IMG/VR virus record: IMGVR_UViG_3300009180_000021
Coordinates: 1 to 64,000 of that record
From: a virus
Length of the DNA: 64,000 bases
Strand: one strand, 5' to 3'
This document shows, piece by piece, positions 35,101-44,276 of the stretch (position 1 is its first letter; each line of letters begins with the position of its first letter). The notes below the pieces were generated by a model. That model made no database searches. It saw only the letters and a list, made by a program, of their open reading frames with translations, and was not told the DNA's origin. The position numbers and the translations under genes are program-made.

Positions 35101-36063
35101 CCACCATCAATAGTTTCTTCTAATGGAGACGGAAGTGGAGCATCTATAAATTCAGATCCAAATAAATTTTCTCAATTAGCTGTAAATATCACAGATCCTG
35201 GGAGTGGATATCTCGACTCTCCGATATCCGTTACTGTTTTAACTGGATATGGAGATGTAAATAATTTAAATAGTAAATTTAATGCTGAAAATTTTGTAGA
35301 GATTATCGGAGTATTACCTAGTCCAACACCAACATCTAGTATCACTCCAACTCCGACCATATCTCAACCAGTACCTTGTAACGATCTACAGAGTGCTGGC
35401 GGGCAAAATCCAATATACATATTGAATGTGGTCATACCAGCAGTATCCGGACAAAACTATATCGTAGTTGATAATGTACCAACAACAGCTTTGCAATATT
35501 CTATATTGAGATCAGATGGATTAGACGAAGATACACACGCAGTATCTGTAGAAGATTATTTCAGAAGCATAGATGATACTGCTGGTTTTAAGAAAATAAC
35601 ATTGAATAATAATATTATCGAGAATATTCCTATTGAAACAGAAGTAACTCTTTATACTGTAGATACAAGAGTGATTCAGACATCATTTTGGCCTGGAACT
35701 ATGACATTCTATTATGAAGCTTATACTATTCCTGATAGATTCAAGGTTATAGGTATTCCTGTCGATAAGACAAAACCAGAAGTATTACTATTTGATAGTG
35801 GTTTTAGGGGAAGTAGCCCTTGCGGTTATGCAACAGGTTTGAGTGGTACTGGAGCTGGTAGTTATCAGATAGAGAAACCAGACGGAATGATATATATTAA
35901 GGTTGTAGTTGAGGCTCCATGCGCATCAACTGCTTGGACTTATTTATTGACTTGTCCAGTAAGAACATACCCTTTTACTAGTCCAACCCCAACTCCGACA
36001 CCGACTATCACAGTAACAAAAACTAATACTTTGACTCCAACTCCAACTAGAACCCCAATCTGA
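32146..36063 (+). CDS. GSGY-repeat fibre protein with Ig-like N-terminus
   Basis: The 1305-residue product has an Ig-like N-terminal domain (ITFDFSYYLPGQGTG...CTLKCGDD) related to that of the gene at 37580. A Thr-Pro linker and a second Ig-like domain follow. From nt 32990 to 35310 come about a dozen related units with patterns GGxGYxIGDxL, TGGGGxGAxI and SGSGYxxAP. Such Gly-rich units are known from phage and bacterial surface proteins and probably form a beta-solenoid or string of small sheets. A Thr-Pro linker, a C-terminal beta domain (nt 35380-35970) and a Thr-Pro tail end the protein. AGGAAA precedes the start. It is probably an adhesin. Confidence 0.7.
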   Translation: MSTPATITFDFSYYLPGQGTGLGIYKLPAGQCINNNFILSVICDNLIPGNSYQITYQILNPNSNPGNRVNIFNPAVESIYASFSTQTFATLVDLDVAGDYVLQATLYDQENDVRSSAMCTLKCGDDIVPSPSPTQTPTLTPSAFSRQNRVIVELVDPGYTTINDGIIVLPSGTTEFPLVGLAKNTIIGYKYNYEFFDVPPNSVSFEKKSGEFFSGESTQNFNSKITFPNNEGKFIYLYASVTDSENNITKLSDPILFKHISTTMNDINLPSGIDLAIGAPAFRSCALRGLTNDSISDISGGKGFRIGDKLSPNGGGGYGASLTVVAGGITTDSFTAFSGGNGYNIGDYISVTGGGGVGGLIQITSGGLTNDSVNINTIGGCTGFSIGDLLTTTGGGGKDAVLEVTNTGAGGTITSINVLNPGHGYTYAPNGLVSLNSSGSCTNIVFNADNFTIPAAGGISSDSIKLQGGTGYNIGEIVDIIGGGGSGAQVKITSGSITKETIDGTLPAGSGFTVGDLLTTTGGDGSDVVIRVTEINELTGAITDWEVINGGYGFTVPPTALSVLKCSSENCSQPAISANSDNFGIPAAGSITKSSISSFINTGTGYDVGDTLLITGGNGTGATIEILSVDGSGKILDFVITSGGSGYTSIPIVLNSSGGVVTNTPAFDTSKFTKTSFAIIDAGSGYYNAPSQFSSDGDGAGLVATFNSNNFTDPSFTVINSGSGYTGAPTGLQSLTGDGQGVSASFNNDHFTIPALGGITSESITVSGGNHYNIGETLNVVGGRGSGAQIKIVSGSMTLSSITSLTGGYGYAPNDLLTTTGGGGSDVVIKILTVDSYGDILTYEVLNGGYGFTSAPTGLVTLTGNGTAATLVANSNNFAISKENGITNSSISSLIGTNTTVVVAGDIISLTGGGGTGAEILVTSVDQSGVIISYIVINSGSGYKTAPSLVDHNEIPLTTGIVFDINQFTDKPYVVVNAGSGYSSYPPSIVSSNGDGSGASINSDPNKFSQLAVNITDPGSGYLDSPISVTVLTGYGDVNNLNSKFNAENFVEIIGVLPSPTPTSSITPTPTISQPVPCNDLQSAGGQNPIYILNVVIPAVSGQNYIVVDNVPTTALQYSILRSDGLDEDTHAVSVEDYFRSIDDTAGFKKITLNNNIIENIPIETEVTLYTVDTRVIQTSFWPGTMTFYYEAYTIPDRFKVIGIPVDKTKPEVLLFDSGFRGSSPCGYATGLSGTGAGSYQIEKPDGMIYIKVVVEAPCASTAWTYLLTCPVRTYPFTSPTPTPTPTITVTKTNTLTPTPTRTPI
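32990..35310 (+). repeat. GSGY / GGGGxGA protein repeat array
   Basis: Related units of about 60-90 residues contain SGSGYxxAP or GGxGYxIGDxL followed by GGGGSGA. They are diverged at DNA level, suggesting older duplication than in the Thr-Pro stalks. Confidence 0.65.
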
Positions 36064-36072
36064 GTATAATAT

Positions 36073-36534
36073 ATGAGCAATAATTATCTATTACTTAAAG
36101 TATCAGCCGTAGAACACGTATCGCCTAGCGAACCATGCAGAATAGTAGAAGATATATTGACAATTATATGTAATGAAAATACTGTAGGACAACAGCCTTC
36201 ACCAACACCGGCCACTACCCCAACACCAACCCCAACACCTCTATCAACTTTTGATACAAGCATAACTATAGCTGGTACAAATAATACTATTGGAACATAT
36301 AGCTCTGATGGATTAACATTTACTTGCACGGGTGGTGCAACTCTCAACTTCAATAAGAAGGCAGCCTCAGCTACTATTGGAATTTCCTCTATAAGAAAAG
36401 GAAATATTCAGAATTCCGTAGAAATTGCCAGAATAGTATTTGTTGATTCTTATTTAAATACACAATACAGACTTAGTATTGGGGGAATAAACTATTCAGG
36501 AGTATTCACTAACGACACGACATACTTCGCATAA
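36073..36534 (+). CDS. Small fibre protein with Thr-Pro linker
   Basis: The 153-residue product has a short N-terminal strand domain with two Cys (EPCRIVEDILTIIC), a Thr-Pro linker (residues about 42-58) and a beta-rich C-terminal domain (TFDTSITIAGTNNTIG...TYFA). The C-terminal domain is clearly similar to the end of the gene at 38295: both have a T-x-I-T/S-I start, a SSDG.TF turn and a YSGVF/YYGVF end. It begins 10 bases after the previous stop. A modular fibre piece; the ligand is unknown. Confidence 0.55.
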   Translation: MSNNYLLLKVSAVEHVSPSEPCRIVEDILTIICNENTVGQQPSPTPATTPTPTPTPLSTFDTSITIAGTNNTIGTYSSDGLTFTCTGGATLNFNKKAASATIGISSIRKGNIQNSVEIARIVFVDSYLNTQYRLSIGGINYSGVFTNDTTYFA

Positions 36535-36545
36535 GGATATAGTTA

Positions 36546-37547
36546 ATGGGATTAATCATAAATAAAAAATTTCAACTTATAGAATATTTAGGTACTACAA
36601 GACCCATATCAGAACTTACAAGTACATCTAATATCGATTATATCTTATCTATTAATACTGATGGATCATCTTTTCTCTCCTGGTCTTCTTCATCAATATT
36701 TAATTCTCTTTCTACTATCACTAATGGCAGTGGATATCTCATAGTTAGCAAATTAAATAATCCGAACTATTCATTGTATAGCGAAGTAGACTCTGGAAAG
36801 AACACAACCAGTAAAAGATTAACAAAAACTTTAGAGATAGCTTCATTTACATCAAGTGCTAACTCTTCACTGATATCATCAATATCTTCAATATCTAATA
36901 TAGATCAAATTTTTGGTTTTAGTAATGATGGTCTAAATCCATTATCCTGGTCTAAAAATTCTACTATGAATAGTCTAATATCTTTACAAAATGGTGTTTC
37001 ATATCTAGTACAAAGTAATTCTGTTCCTTATGATCTTTGGTCTTTTTTACCTCCTTCACCGACACCGGCGGTAACATCAACGCCAACACTAACGCCAACA
37101 GTAACCACAAGCATTACTCCAACAGCAACGCCAGCAAATACTTCTACCCCAGTAGTAACGGCTACACCAACCATCACCCCTTCACATACGCCAATGCCGC
37201 AAGATGCAGCATTTGGAGCTGCGTTTGATCAACAAGTATACAATATACCAATAAGAGATAATAACTCCAATAATTCTTATCTTGTATCAGTATCCATTAA
37301 TGGTCAAGCTAATAAAAACTATTCTTATCTTTTTGACTCAGAATCAGACACTGCTAATCTTATATTTGACAATAAGAGTGGAATTTTATCATTAAATCCG
37401 AATAGTTCAAATACATCATATATTGGCAAAGTATTTTCTAATTTATCTATACAGGCAGAAACTGGCCAAGCTATAGTCAAATGTACTTTAACTGATGAAA
37501 ATCTTAATTCTATAGATGCTTTAGCCATAGTTATTTTAGACGAATAG
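36546..37547 (+). CDS. Fibre protein with two YLI modules and Ig-like tail
   Basis: AAGGATA precedes the ATG. The 333-residue product has two copies of a recurring ~65-residue module (residues about 5-75 and 94-160). The first runs FQLIEYLG ... NIDYILSINTDG-x-SFLSW ... FNSLSTI ... GYLIVS; the second ends GVSYLVQS. A Thr-Pro linker (residues about 170-218) and a C-terminal Ig-like domain (FGAAFDQQVYNIP...VILDE) follow. It is probably a small adhesin or a spacer subunit of the fibre set. The module is described further in the findings. Confidence 0.6.
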   Translation: MGLIINKKFQLIEYLGTTRPISELTSTSNIDYILSINTDGSSFLSWSSSSIFNSLSTITNGSGYLIVSKLNNPNYSLYSEVDSGKNTTSKRLTKTLEIASFTSSANSSLISSISSISNIDQIFGFSNDGLNPLSWSKNSTMNSLISLQNGVSYLVQSNSVPYDLWSFLPPSPTPAVTSTPTLTPTVTTSITPTATPANTSTPVVTATPTITPSHTPMPQDAAFGAAFDQQVYNIPIRDNNSNNSYLVSVSINGQANKNYSYLFDSESDTANLIFDNKSGILSLNPNSSNTSYIGKVFSNLSIQAETGQAIVKCTLTDENLNSIDALAIVILDE

Positions 37548-37565
37548 TGTATATATTAATAACCA
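37547..37565 (+). promoter_or_regulatory. Candidate promoter (GTGTA element) before Ig-like gene
   Basis: GTGTATATATTAATAACCA lies between the stop at 37547 and the ATG at 37580. The GTGTA core and following TATATT suggest a promoter, but the stretch is so AT-rich that chance is possible. Confidence 0.25.
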
Positions 37566-37579
37566 TGGGATACTAACTT

Positions 37580-38266
37580 ATGCCTACTACTAGCATTAAT
37601 TTTAATTTAGACTATTATTCTCCTCAAAAACCCAGAGATAATATCATTGTATTGGCCTATAAAAACTGCGAGTGCAGAGAAATTATAGTCTCGTTAGATA
37701 TTAATAATCTTATTATTGGTCAATCATACTCCATCAACTACTCCACTTTGAATAATACTGCTTCATTTTCTCCAACAAATCAAATTATTAGAGCTAGTGC
37801 CAATTCTCAAAAGCTATCTACTCTAATGAGAATTGATCCAACAAAAATTCATATAGTTAAAGCAGAGATTAGTGGCATAAATATTACAGCATCTCAGATG
37901 TGTGTTGTCAAATGTGGTACTCTTAGTGATTGTGAAGTAAATGATGGATCTGATATAGTTTTAAGCGTATATAATAATTGGGAATATAAAGTTGATCAAT
38001 TACCTATTTTTAAGTTTATTCCATATAGCAATCAGTATAGAGATACTGTTATATCTATAGGTAATATACAAGAGATATCTTCAAAAATAGGCTTATTAAA
38101 GTCAATTTCACCACTGATTAATACTTCTTCGGATGTCAAAATTCTAGGTGTAAAAATTGGCACATTGGTATATTTATCTAATTTTATTAACCAAAGTATT
38201 AGTGTTACAAGCAATAATCAAAAGTACGATTCCTCTATAGATCAGGGTGTATTAGATCTTACATAA
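37580..38266 (+). CDS. Ig-like fibre protein, paralogue of 32146 N-terminus
   Basis: The 228-residue product opens with INFNLDYYSPQKPRDN and has a CECREIIVSLDINNLIIGQSYSINY segment. It ends the first domain with MCVVKCGT, matching the N-terminal domain of the gene at 32146 (ITFDFSYYLPGQGTG...CTLKCGD). The second half (DIVLSVYNNWEYKVDQLPIFK onward) is different and has no repeat. Cys positions are conserved between the two paralogues, consistent with a disulphide. Probably an adhesin subunit. Confidence 0.5.
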   Translation: MPTTSINFNLDYYSPQKPRDNIIVLAYKNCECREIIVSLDINNLIIGQSYSINYSTLNNTASFSPTNQIIRASANSQKLSTLMRIDPTKIHIVKAEISGINITASQMCVVKCGTLSDCEVNDGSDIVLSVYNNWEYKVDQLPIFKFIPYSNQYRDTVISIGNIQEISSKIGLLKSISPLINTSSDVKILGVKIGTLVYLSNFINQSISVTSNNQKYDSSIDQGVLDLT

Positions 38267-38294
38267 CCAATAAAACCATCAATACGAGGGTAAA

Positions 38295-40244
38295 ATGATC
38301 ATTGATTCTCAATTTACAATTACGCGCTACGATGGTAAGGCTAATTTACCCTTAAGCTCATCTACTCCGGCAGGAATTACTAGTGGATCAATAGAGGAGT
38401 CAAAATATAAAAGATTTATAGATAGTGTTAAGGCTATTTATGGATCACAAAGAGAAGATAGTAGCATCCCCGTTTTCTTTAAAAATTCTGATAATACCAT
38501 ATCGACAGCATCTACTTTGACCGAATTAGAATCTAGCCACTCGTACTATGTTATTTCCCATATGGTACATCCGGTTAGTGGAACAAGAATAATATTCCCT
38601 TATTCTGCCCCAACTATTAGTGGATCACTTAGTAGTAGTGTTGATAAAGTATCTGTTAATTTTGACATGGCCGATATCACATACATAGCAGACTCTGCTT
38701 GCTCTAATCCACTACCAATAATAGCTACTGTTAGAGATGCTGAAAATGGTTATCCGTATACTTATTCGATAAGTGCTGTTGGCGCTGGTGGAGTTCCATC
38801 AGTATCGCCACAATCTGGAACTATAATCAGTAATAATAACTTACCAGCAACTATACCACTAACAGTACTATTTAATGATACAAATAATATAATCCTAAAT
38901 ATTAACTTATTCAAAGATAATAATTTAGTCTGTGGTGACTCAATAGCTTTCATATGCGGAGATCAAGTTCTTGGCGGAAGATTATTTACACCACTATCTA
39001 TACCATCGGCTGATATTCAGAACGCCATATCAGAACAATCAATTTCAGTTAATCCTGATTCAACATATTCTACTGCACGTAAGCCAAACATTAGTATAAT
39101 TGGAAGAGATAAAATAACAAGATTAACAGATTCTGATTTAGAGAACGCCATCCCAATCAACGTATCTGTATCAAATACAAAAAGAGATAATTACGAATAT
39201 ACATATAGATTCAGAGTCAGTAGTGATACTGGTAGCCCGATGATGGTTCCAAGCTCAGGATCTCTATATACAGTAAATAGTCTTGGTGATTGTTTATCAA
39301 TGCTATCAATGGATACTGCAAAAAATGTTATTGTTAATGTTGATTTGCTAGATAAGAATGTTGTTCTAGATACTGATTCTGTCCATCTTATCTATAATCA
39401 AGCAAATAATCATACAGATTATTCCACATATGTTAATTGCCCAATAATAGATGACGCTAATAGCACAATCGCTCTTAATACTCAAAATGTCAATAGTACA
39501 ACCATATCCACAACAATCTCAGACTTAACTATTGGTAGAAAATATAATTACTCTTTTGAATCAGTTTCCTCAAACTGGCCATGTAATATATATCCAAGAA
39601 GTGGATCTTTTTATCCTGATACTACTGCTGTTACTATTGCTAATATGTTTTATTTTGATAATGATCTTAGTTGTGATGACTGCTTTGAATATAATGATAC
39701 CGGAGTAGCTTTCTCTGAGAATATCAAGAATACAAAATTCAATATCTTAAAATTAACAGTCTATCCAGAAGATCCAGGATGTTCTGCTGGGACCAATAAA
39801 CTTATCAATATATATTGCAATGATTGTTTATTACAACCAACTCCTACTCCAACCTTAACAAGAACAGCAGCTGTAACACCTACTATTTCAGTAACTCCAA
39901 CAGTAACAGCAACTCCAGCAGTAACTCAAACTGCGACCCCTTCTCCAACACCATCACCAGCTTATGATACAACTTTATCTATAACTGTTAATACTACTAC
40001 TGCTGGAGAATCTTCTGATGGAGTAACATTCAAAGGCAGTGTTGGGGACGTATTCTCTTTTAATGCATTATCACCAGATGATATGCCTCAAATTATGAGA
40101 TTGATTGTTAATAGTGTACAAGTGGCTCAAGTGACTTTCTCCAATAGCACCTATGTTGATGAGCCATTCGTTTTCACTAAAGCATCACTCAACAATAAGA
40201 GATACTATGGAGTATTTAAAGCTGGCGATGTTATATTGGGATAA
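38295..40244 (+). CDS. Multi-Ig-like fibre protein with Thr-Pro linker and C-terminal knob
   Basis: GAGGG precedes the ATG. The 649-residue product begins with a small domain (SQFTITRYDGKANL) and a second unit with THSSYYVISHMV-like strands. Three Ig-like domains follow in which Cys-flanked strands recur (NPLPIIATVRDAENGYPYTYSIS; NAIPINVSVSNTKRDNYEYTYRF; then a shorter one ending in CNDC). A Thr-Pro linker (nt about 39835-39960) leads to a C-terminal domain shared with the gene at 36073. Modular adhesin; ligand unknown. A stem-loop without a T-run follows the stop. Confidence 0.6.
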   Translation: MIIDSQFTITRYDGKANLPLSSSTPAGITSGSIEESKYKRFIDSVKAIYGSQREDSSIPVFFKNSDNTISTASTLTELESSHSYYVISHMVHPVSGTRIIFPYSAPTISGSLSSSVDKVSVNFDMADITYIADSACSNPLPIIATVRDAENGYPYTYSISAVGAGGVPSVSPQSGTIISNNNLPATIPLTVLFNDTNNIILNINLFKDNNLVCGDSIAFICGDQVLGGRLFTPLSIPSADIQNAISEQSISVNPDSTYSTARKPNISIIGRDKITRLTDSDLENAIPINVSVSNTKRDNYEYTYRFRVSSDTGSPMMVPSSGSLYTVNSLGDCLSMLSMDTAKNVIVNVDLLDKNVVLDTDSVHLIYNQANNHTDYSTYVNCPIIDDANSTIALNTQNVNSTTISTTISDLTIGRKYNYSFESVSSNWPCNIYPRSGSFYPDTTAVTIANMFYFDNDLSCDDCFEYNDTGVAFSENIKNTKFNILKLTVYPEDPGCSAGTNKLINIYCNDCLLQPTPTPTLTRTAAVTPTISVTPTVTATPAVTQTATPSPTPSPAYDTTLSITVNTTTAGESSDGVTFKGSVGDVFSFNALSPDDMPQIMRLIVNSVQVAQVTFSNSTYVDEPFVFTKASLNNKRYYGVFKAGDVILG

Positions 40245-40334
40245 TGTTTTAATTTTACAGAATACTCCTCTTTATGACCATTGAGGAATAACAATCATTT
40301 AAATAAGATCTTAGGACTAAAGATATAAAATATT

Positions 40335-43322
40335 ATGAATATGATCAATGGTAATAGCATTAATATCACAAAACAGCTATCTTTTATAGAATATTTAGGA
40401 GATAATCTATCTTTAGATAGTCTTGATAATAATGTTAAATCAGAAATATCTACTATTTTTACAGTTGGTGAAGACGGAGATCATTATGTCTATTATCAAC
40501 CTAGTGGTATTTTTAATAGTCTTACAAGTTTAGAAACAAATAAAAACTACATAATAGTAAGCTCACAAAAATATCCTGAGTATTCTTTTGGGCCAGTAAC
40601 AGCAGACGTTCTACCAACATCTTCTATAATACTACAAAATAAAATTTCATTAGTAACATATAAGAATACAGAAAATTTAAATATTACAAGCAGAACATTT
40701 CCTTTTATAGAAAAAATTTATGGAGTTAGTAGTAATGGTTCTTCTTTTATTTCATGGACTAAAGATAGTCAGTTTAATACTTTAACCTATCTATCTCCTA
40801 ATAAAATGTATTTGATCATTACTAATGGTACTCCTTTCGTTCTATGGGAAAAACCACCGGTTATGGCTGGTTTTAATGCTGTTAATTACAACAATACTGG
40901 AGGATGGAATGCTCAAACAGGCAATGTAACCGTTGTTGGAACTAATGGTGGTGCTAGCCATTACGGTTGTTATGATATGAATGGAAATGTTGATGAGTGG
41001 ACTGATAATATTCTTAATAATTTTTCCAGAAGCTTTAGAGGAGGAAATTGGTCTTCATCATCTTCCAGTTTAGCTAAAAGTGCTCGAACAATATACTCTC
41101 CTTCTGGATCTTTGAATACTTTAGGATTTAGATTAGCTTCTTGGTCAAATCCTTCAAATTATAATTTTTTTATCCCGATATTAGACGAGGACAATGAACC
41201 AGATGCTGTTACAGGATATGGGTCTGTACCATATCAGTATATGATACAAAAATATACTGTAACAAATGATCAGTATGTTGATTTTTTAAATGCTACGGCA
41301 GTAGTAGATACTTATGGACTATACGATACTGCTACAATTAATGATATTAGAGCCGGAATAATCAGAACTGGATCTAATGGTTCGTATTCTTACTATAGTA
41401 AGCCATGTATGGGAAATAAACCAGTTGTTTATGTCAGCTGGTATAATGCCGCAAGATACGCTAACTGGCTCCATAACGGCAAAATAGTATCAGGAGCACC
41501 AACTGCCAACAGCACAGAAACTGGTGCATACGATATATATGGAGCAAATCAAGGAATCATACCAAAAAATAATGGCGCTAAATATTGGATTCCAACAGAA
41601 GATGAGTGGGTTAAGGCAGCATACTATAAAAATCCAAGCTATTTCAATTATGCAACTCAGAGTAATAGTACTCCAGTATCGATTAGTGCTGGATCTTGTG
41701 GTAGTGGTCCGTATTGTGCTTACAATGCCGATAATGTTTGTACTCCAACAATAACAGTAAGTCCTACTAATACTCCAACACTTACTAGAACTCCAGTAAT
41801 TACAAATTCACCAACGGCTACGCCAACACAAACAATATCATCAACTGTTACAGTAACACCAACCTTAACAATAAGCCCTACGCTAACTCAAACTCCTACG
41901 CCAACTGTTACGCTAACTCAAACTATAACACCAACTCAAACCATAACACCAACCGAAACTCTTACTCCAACAGTAACGGCAACTCCAACAAATACTGTAA
42001 CTCCAACAGTAACAGAGACTTTAACTCCAACTCTAACGCCAACAGAAACACTAACACCAACGCTAACTCCAACAAATACTCTAACTCCAACTCTCACCCC
42101 AACAGAAACTCCAACATTAACGCCTAGTACAACAGCAACTCCGACTTTAACCATAACTGTTACAGAAACCACGACCTTAACTCCAACACCTACAGAAACA
42201 ACAACACCGACTCCTACATTAACATTAAGTCCAACAGTAACTCCTAGCATTACAGAAACTCCAACTGTTACTCCAACTTCAACAGTAACGCCAACAGCGA
42301 CTCAGGTAGTATTTCCTACTTTGGCATATAAGAACTTACAAAGTCTATATCGTCGTCATAAATTTACAGATATAGGAGTTGGAGGTAATAGTAATTTTAT
42401 TTACTGTTTAGTTGATTATGATACTTCTTTTCAATCTATATATAAGTTTGACTCATATTCATCTAGTTTAGATGTTCTAGATGCTCTTCATTTACAAAAT
42501 AGTTCTATGACAATAGCAACATGTCCAATGACAATTGGTGAAGATGAAAGAATCTATCTTGGATCAAATAATAAAATAGGTGTTTATGATTTAGATAATC
42601 TTAATTCTGTTATTAGTATATCTGGTTCTCTTGGATCTTTTGGTTTTATTAAGTACGATAGTTCATCTAATCGTTTATATGGTATTATAGGAGGTATGTT
42701 AAAGACCTATAGTACATCTACCTCTACTTCTCTTACTGAAATATCTAGCTTAACTTTAGCTGTTGGTACTAATGTCAAAAATATATTAGTCAATTCAACG
42801 GATGATAGGCTATATTTGATTACTGATACCTCAATAATTGTTATAGATACTGATGGAAATACCGAAGTAACTTCGATAACTTTACCAGCGGAATTTGGAA
42901 GTATTACCAATATTAGCTCTTCTAACTCTTTCCTAGATAATACAAACCATAAACTATATATTCCATTACCAAGTTTTGGAAATGGTCAAGCCTGTTTACT
43001 AGTAATTAATACCTCTAATAATACTATAAGCAATACAATATCGTTGCCTGTGGGTATTAACTTTATTCAAGCTAATATTGCTGTTGACGTTGCTCATGAC
43101 ATAGCCTATATCAATTGTAACAATTCTAGTACTAGTAATTCATCCAACAGACTAGTAGGATTAGATATTGCTGCTTCGATAGATAATGACGATATAGGTA
43201 TACTTACAAAAAATTTCTGTGTTGGAGTTCCAAGATTAGGAACGATCTATCTATCAAATAGATTAGCTCTTGGTGGATATTCTAATACCAACCCATCAAT
43301 AGTAATATACGACGCTACATAA
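40335..43322 (+). CDS. Large adhesin: two YLI modules, permuted FGE domain, stalk and propeller
   Basis: The 995-residue product has, in order: YLI module 1 (nt about 40365-40580), YLI module 2 (40645-40855), one circularly permuted FGE/C-type-lectin-like domain (40866-41745), a long Thr-Pro stalk (41746-42306), and a C-terminal repeat domain of about 330 residues ([15 protein letters not shown]...) that resembles a beta-propeller. The propeller is paralogous to the end of the gene at 44277. Blocks of [17 protein letters not shown] type alternate with strands. The start has a weak ribosome-binding site. No signal peptide; the protein presumably folds on the virion. A multi-head adhesin is the best guess. 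Confidence 0.65.
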   Translation: MNMINGNSINITKQLSFIEYLGDNLSLDSLDNNVKSEISTIFTVGEDGDHYVYYQPSGIFNSLTSLETNKNYIIVSSQKYPEYSFGPVTADVLPTSSIILQNKISLVTYKNTENLNITSRTFPFIEKIYGVSSNGSSFISWTKDSQFNTLTYLSPNKMYLIITNGTPFVLWEKPPVMAGFNAVNYNNTGGWNAQTGNVTVVGTNGGASHYGCYDMNGNVDEWTDNILNNFSRSFRGGNWSSSSSSLAKSARTIYSPSGSLNTLGFRLASWSNPSNYNFFIPILDEDNEPDAVTGYGSVPYQYMIQKYTVTNDQYVDFLNATAVVDTYGLYDTATINDIRAGIIRTGSNGSYSYYSKPCMGNKPVVYVSWYNAARYANWLHNGKIVSGAPTANSTETGAYDIYGANQGIIPKNNGAKYWIPTEDEWVKAAYYKNPSYFNYATQSNSTPVSISAGSCGSGPYCAYNADNVCTPTITVSPTNTPTLTRTPVITNSPTATPTQTISSTVTVTPTLTISPTLTQTPTPTVTLTQTITPTQTITPTETLTPTVTATPTNTVTPTVTETLTPTLTPTETLTPTLTPTNTLTPTLTPTETPTLTPSTTATPTLTITVTETTTLTPTPTETTTPTPTLTLSPTVTPSITETPTVTPTSTVTPTATQVVFPTLAYKNLQSLYRRHKFTDIGVGGNSNFIYCLVDYDTSFQSIYKFDSYSSSLDVLDALHLQNSSMTIATCPMTIGEDERIYLGSNNKIGVYDLDNLNSVISISGSLGSFGFIKYDSSSNRLYGIIGGMLKTYSTSTSTSLTEISSLTLAVGTNVKNILVNSTDDRLYLITDTSIIVIDTDGNTEVTSITLPAEFGSITNISSSNSFLDNTNHKLYIPLPSFGNGQACLLVINTSNNTISNTISLPVGINFIQANIAVDVAHDIAYINCNNSSTSNSSNRLVGLDIAASIDNDDIGILTKNFCVGVPRLGTIYLSNRLALGGYSNTNPSIVIYDAT
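40866..41745 (+). other. Permuted FGE-like domain copy 1 (in 40335 gene)
   Basis: Runs from [11 protein letters not shown] through GNVDEW, RGGNW and GFRLAS, then [27 protein letters not shown] and YATQS. It is preceded by YLI modules and followed by a stalk, so no other FGE half is present in the gene. Confidence 0.75.
41746..42306 (+). repeat. Thr-Pro stalk, gene at 40335
   Basis: Thr occurs at nearly every second residue, often with Pro or Val between. The coding strand has almost no G, giving a strong strand bias. Confidence 0.85.
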
Positions 43323-43336
43323 AATAAGGAAATATT

Positions 43337-43540
43337 ATGCAAACACTAACTTTAACAAAATATATTGTAAATGTATATGGTAATACATCAGTTAATTTAG
43401 ATAGTATACTATCTGTATTGGATGATAAAAAATATCCTAGAGGAATAATGGAATTATTAGAAAATACAGAGGGTTTAGAAAAAATAGAGATATATAATAA
43501 AGAATCAAATGAATTGCTATTGACTACTGTTATTCTATAA
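43337..43540 (+). CDS. Small hypothetical protein (67 aa)
   Basis: AAGGA lies 8 bases before the ATG. The product starts with a beta strand (TLTLTKYIVNVYG), a short helix with many Asp and Lys, then LLENTEGLEKIEIYNKESNELLLTT. It lies between two fibre genes with 14-base and 12-base gaps. Similar lengths are seen for small chaperones and fibre assembly factors, but no family is recognised. Confidence 0.5.
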   Translation: MQTLTLTKYIVNVYGNTSVNLDSILSVLDDKKYPRGIMELLENTEGLEKIEIYNKESNELLLTTVIL

Positions 43541-43552
43541 TAATGTGATCAA

Positions 43553-44182
43553 ATGAAAAATGTAAAAATTTCTAAAAAATATTCATTTATAGAGTATACC
43601 GGTTATAATGTGCCGATATCAAATTTAACAAATGAAGCATTAGATAATCTTAGTAAAGTAATTGGAATTAGTGAAGATAATGATCATTTAGTAGAATTTT
43701 CTCCAAATGGAAAATTTAATACATTAACTGATTTTGAGACAAATAAAAAATACTTAATTATAGGTAATATAGACAATCCAAACTTTACTCTATATTCTTA
43801 CTTGGAGACGATCCCTCCTACTATGATACTATCTTTGTCTCTAACAGGAACCTGGGATGCTGGTGGTAGCGGAGCATCAGAAGAAACCGCTTATACAAAA
43901 AATTCATGGACTACTACTGAACAACTTAAGGTTACAGCATTAGTTTCAGGAACCATTCATGTATCATGGACATCAGTATCAGCATATGGAGATCCAAATT
44001 ATGGAGAAGCTTCAATATGGAAAAATACTGGGCCCGATGTTGGTAGTCCTGTAGTGGAACTTCAAATAGGATCGTCTGGTTCTGGATCATATTCTACTCA
44101 TTTGGATCAAGGACAATATCTAACACTCCTAAGAAGAGATGCTGCATATTGGGATGGCATAAAGGTTTGGTTAACAACATAA
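43553..44182 (+). CDS. YLI-module protein with C-terminal beta domain
   Basis: The 209-residue product has one YLI module (nt about 43565-43800: SFIEYTGYNVPI, GISEDNDHLVEFSPNGKFN, KKYLIIGN). A beta domain follows with Trp-rich strands (LSLTGTWDAGGSG, TTTEQLKVTALVSGTIHVSW, WDGIKVWLTT), perhaps a carbohydrate-binding or C2-like sandwich. No stalk is present, unlike its neighbours. It lies before the 2439-residue fibre gene and may be a cap or adaptor. Confidence 0.5.
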   Translation: MKNVKISKKYSFIEYTGYNVPISNLTNEALDNLSKVIGISEDNDHLVEFSPNGKFNTLTDFETNKKYLIIGNIDNPNFTLYSYLETIPPTMILSLSLTGTWDAGGSGASEETAYTKNSWTTTEQLKVTALVSGTIHVSWTSVSAYGDPNYGEASIWKNTGPDVGSPVVELQIGSSGSGSYSTHLDQGQYLTLLRRDAAYWDGIKVWLTT

Positions 44183-44216
44183 ATTATATTTCTGGCTAAA
44201 TTCATTGTACTTGTTG

Positions 44217-44235
44217 GGTGTATACTATGTTATAG
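44217..44235 (+). promoter_or_regulatory. Candidate promoter before giant fibre gene
   Basis: GGTGTATACTATGTTATAG lies about 42 bases before the ATG at 44277. GTGTA and TTATAG halves are 7 bases apart, as before the gene at 32146. Confidence 0.35.
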
Positions 44236-44276
44236 GACAAGGCTAATATTATCAATTCATATGAAATTTTTATCTA

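Noticed and set aside
40263-40290. Stem-loop (TACTCCTC with GAGGAATA, one mismatch) after the gene at 38295
   Set aside because: No T-run follows, and the 90-base gap is too AT-rich for confidence. It may be chance.
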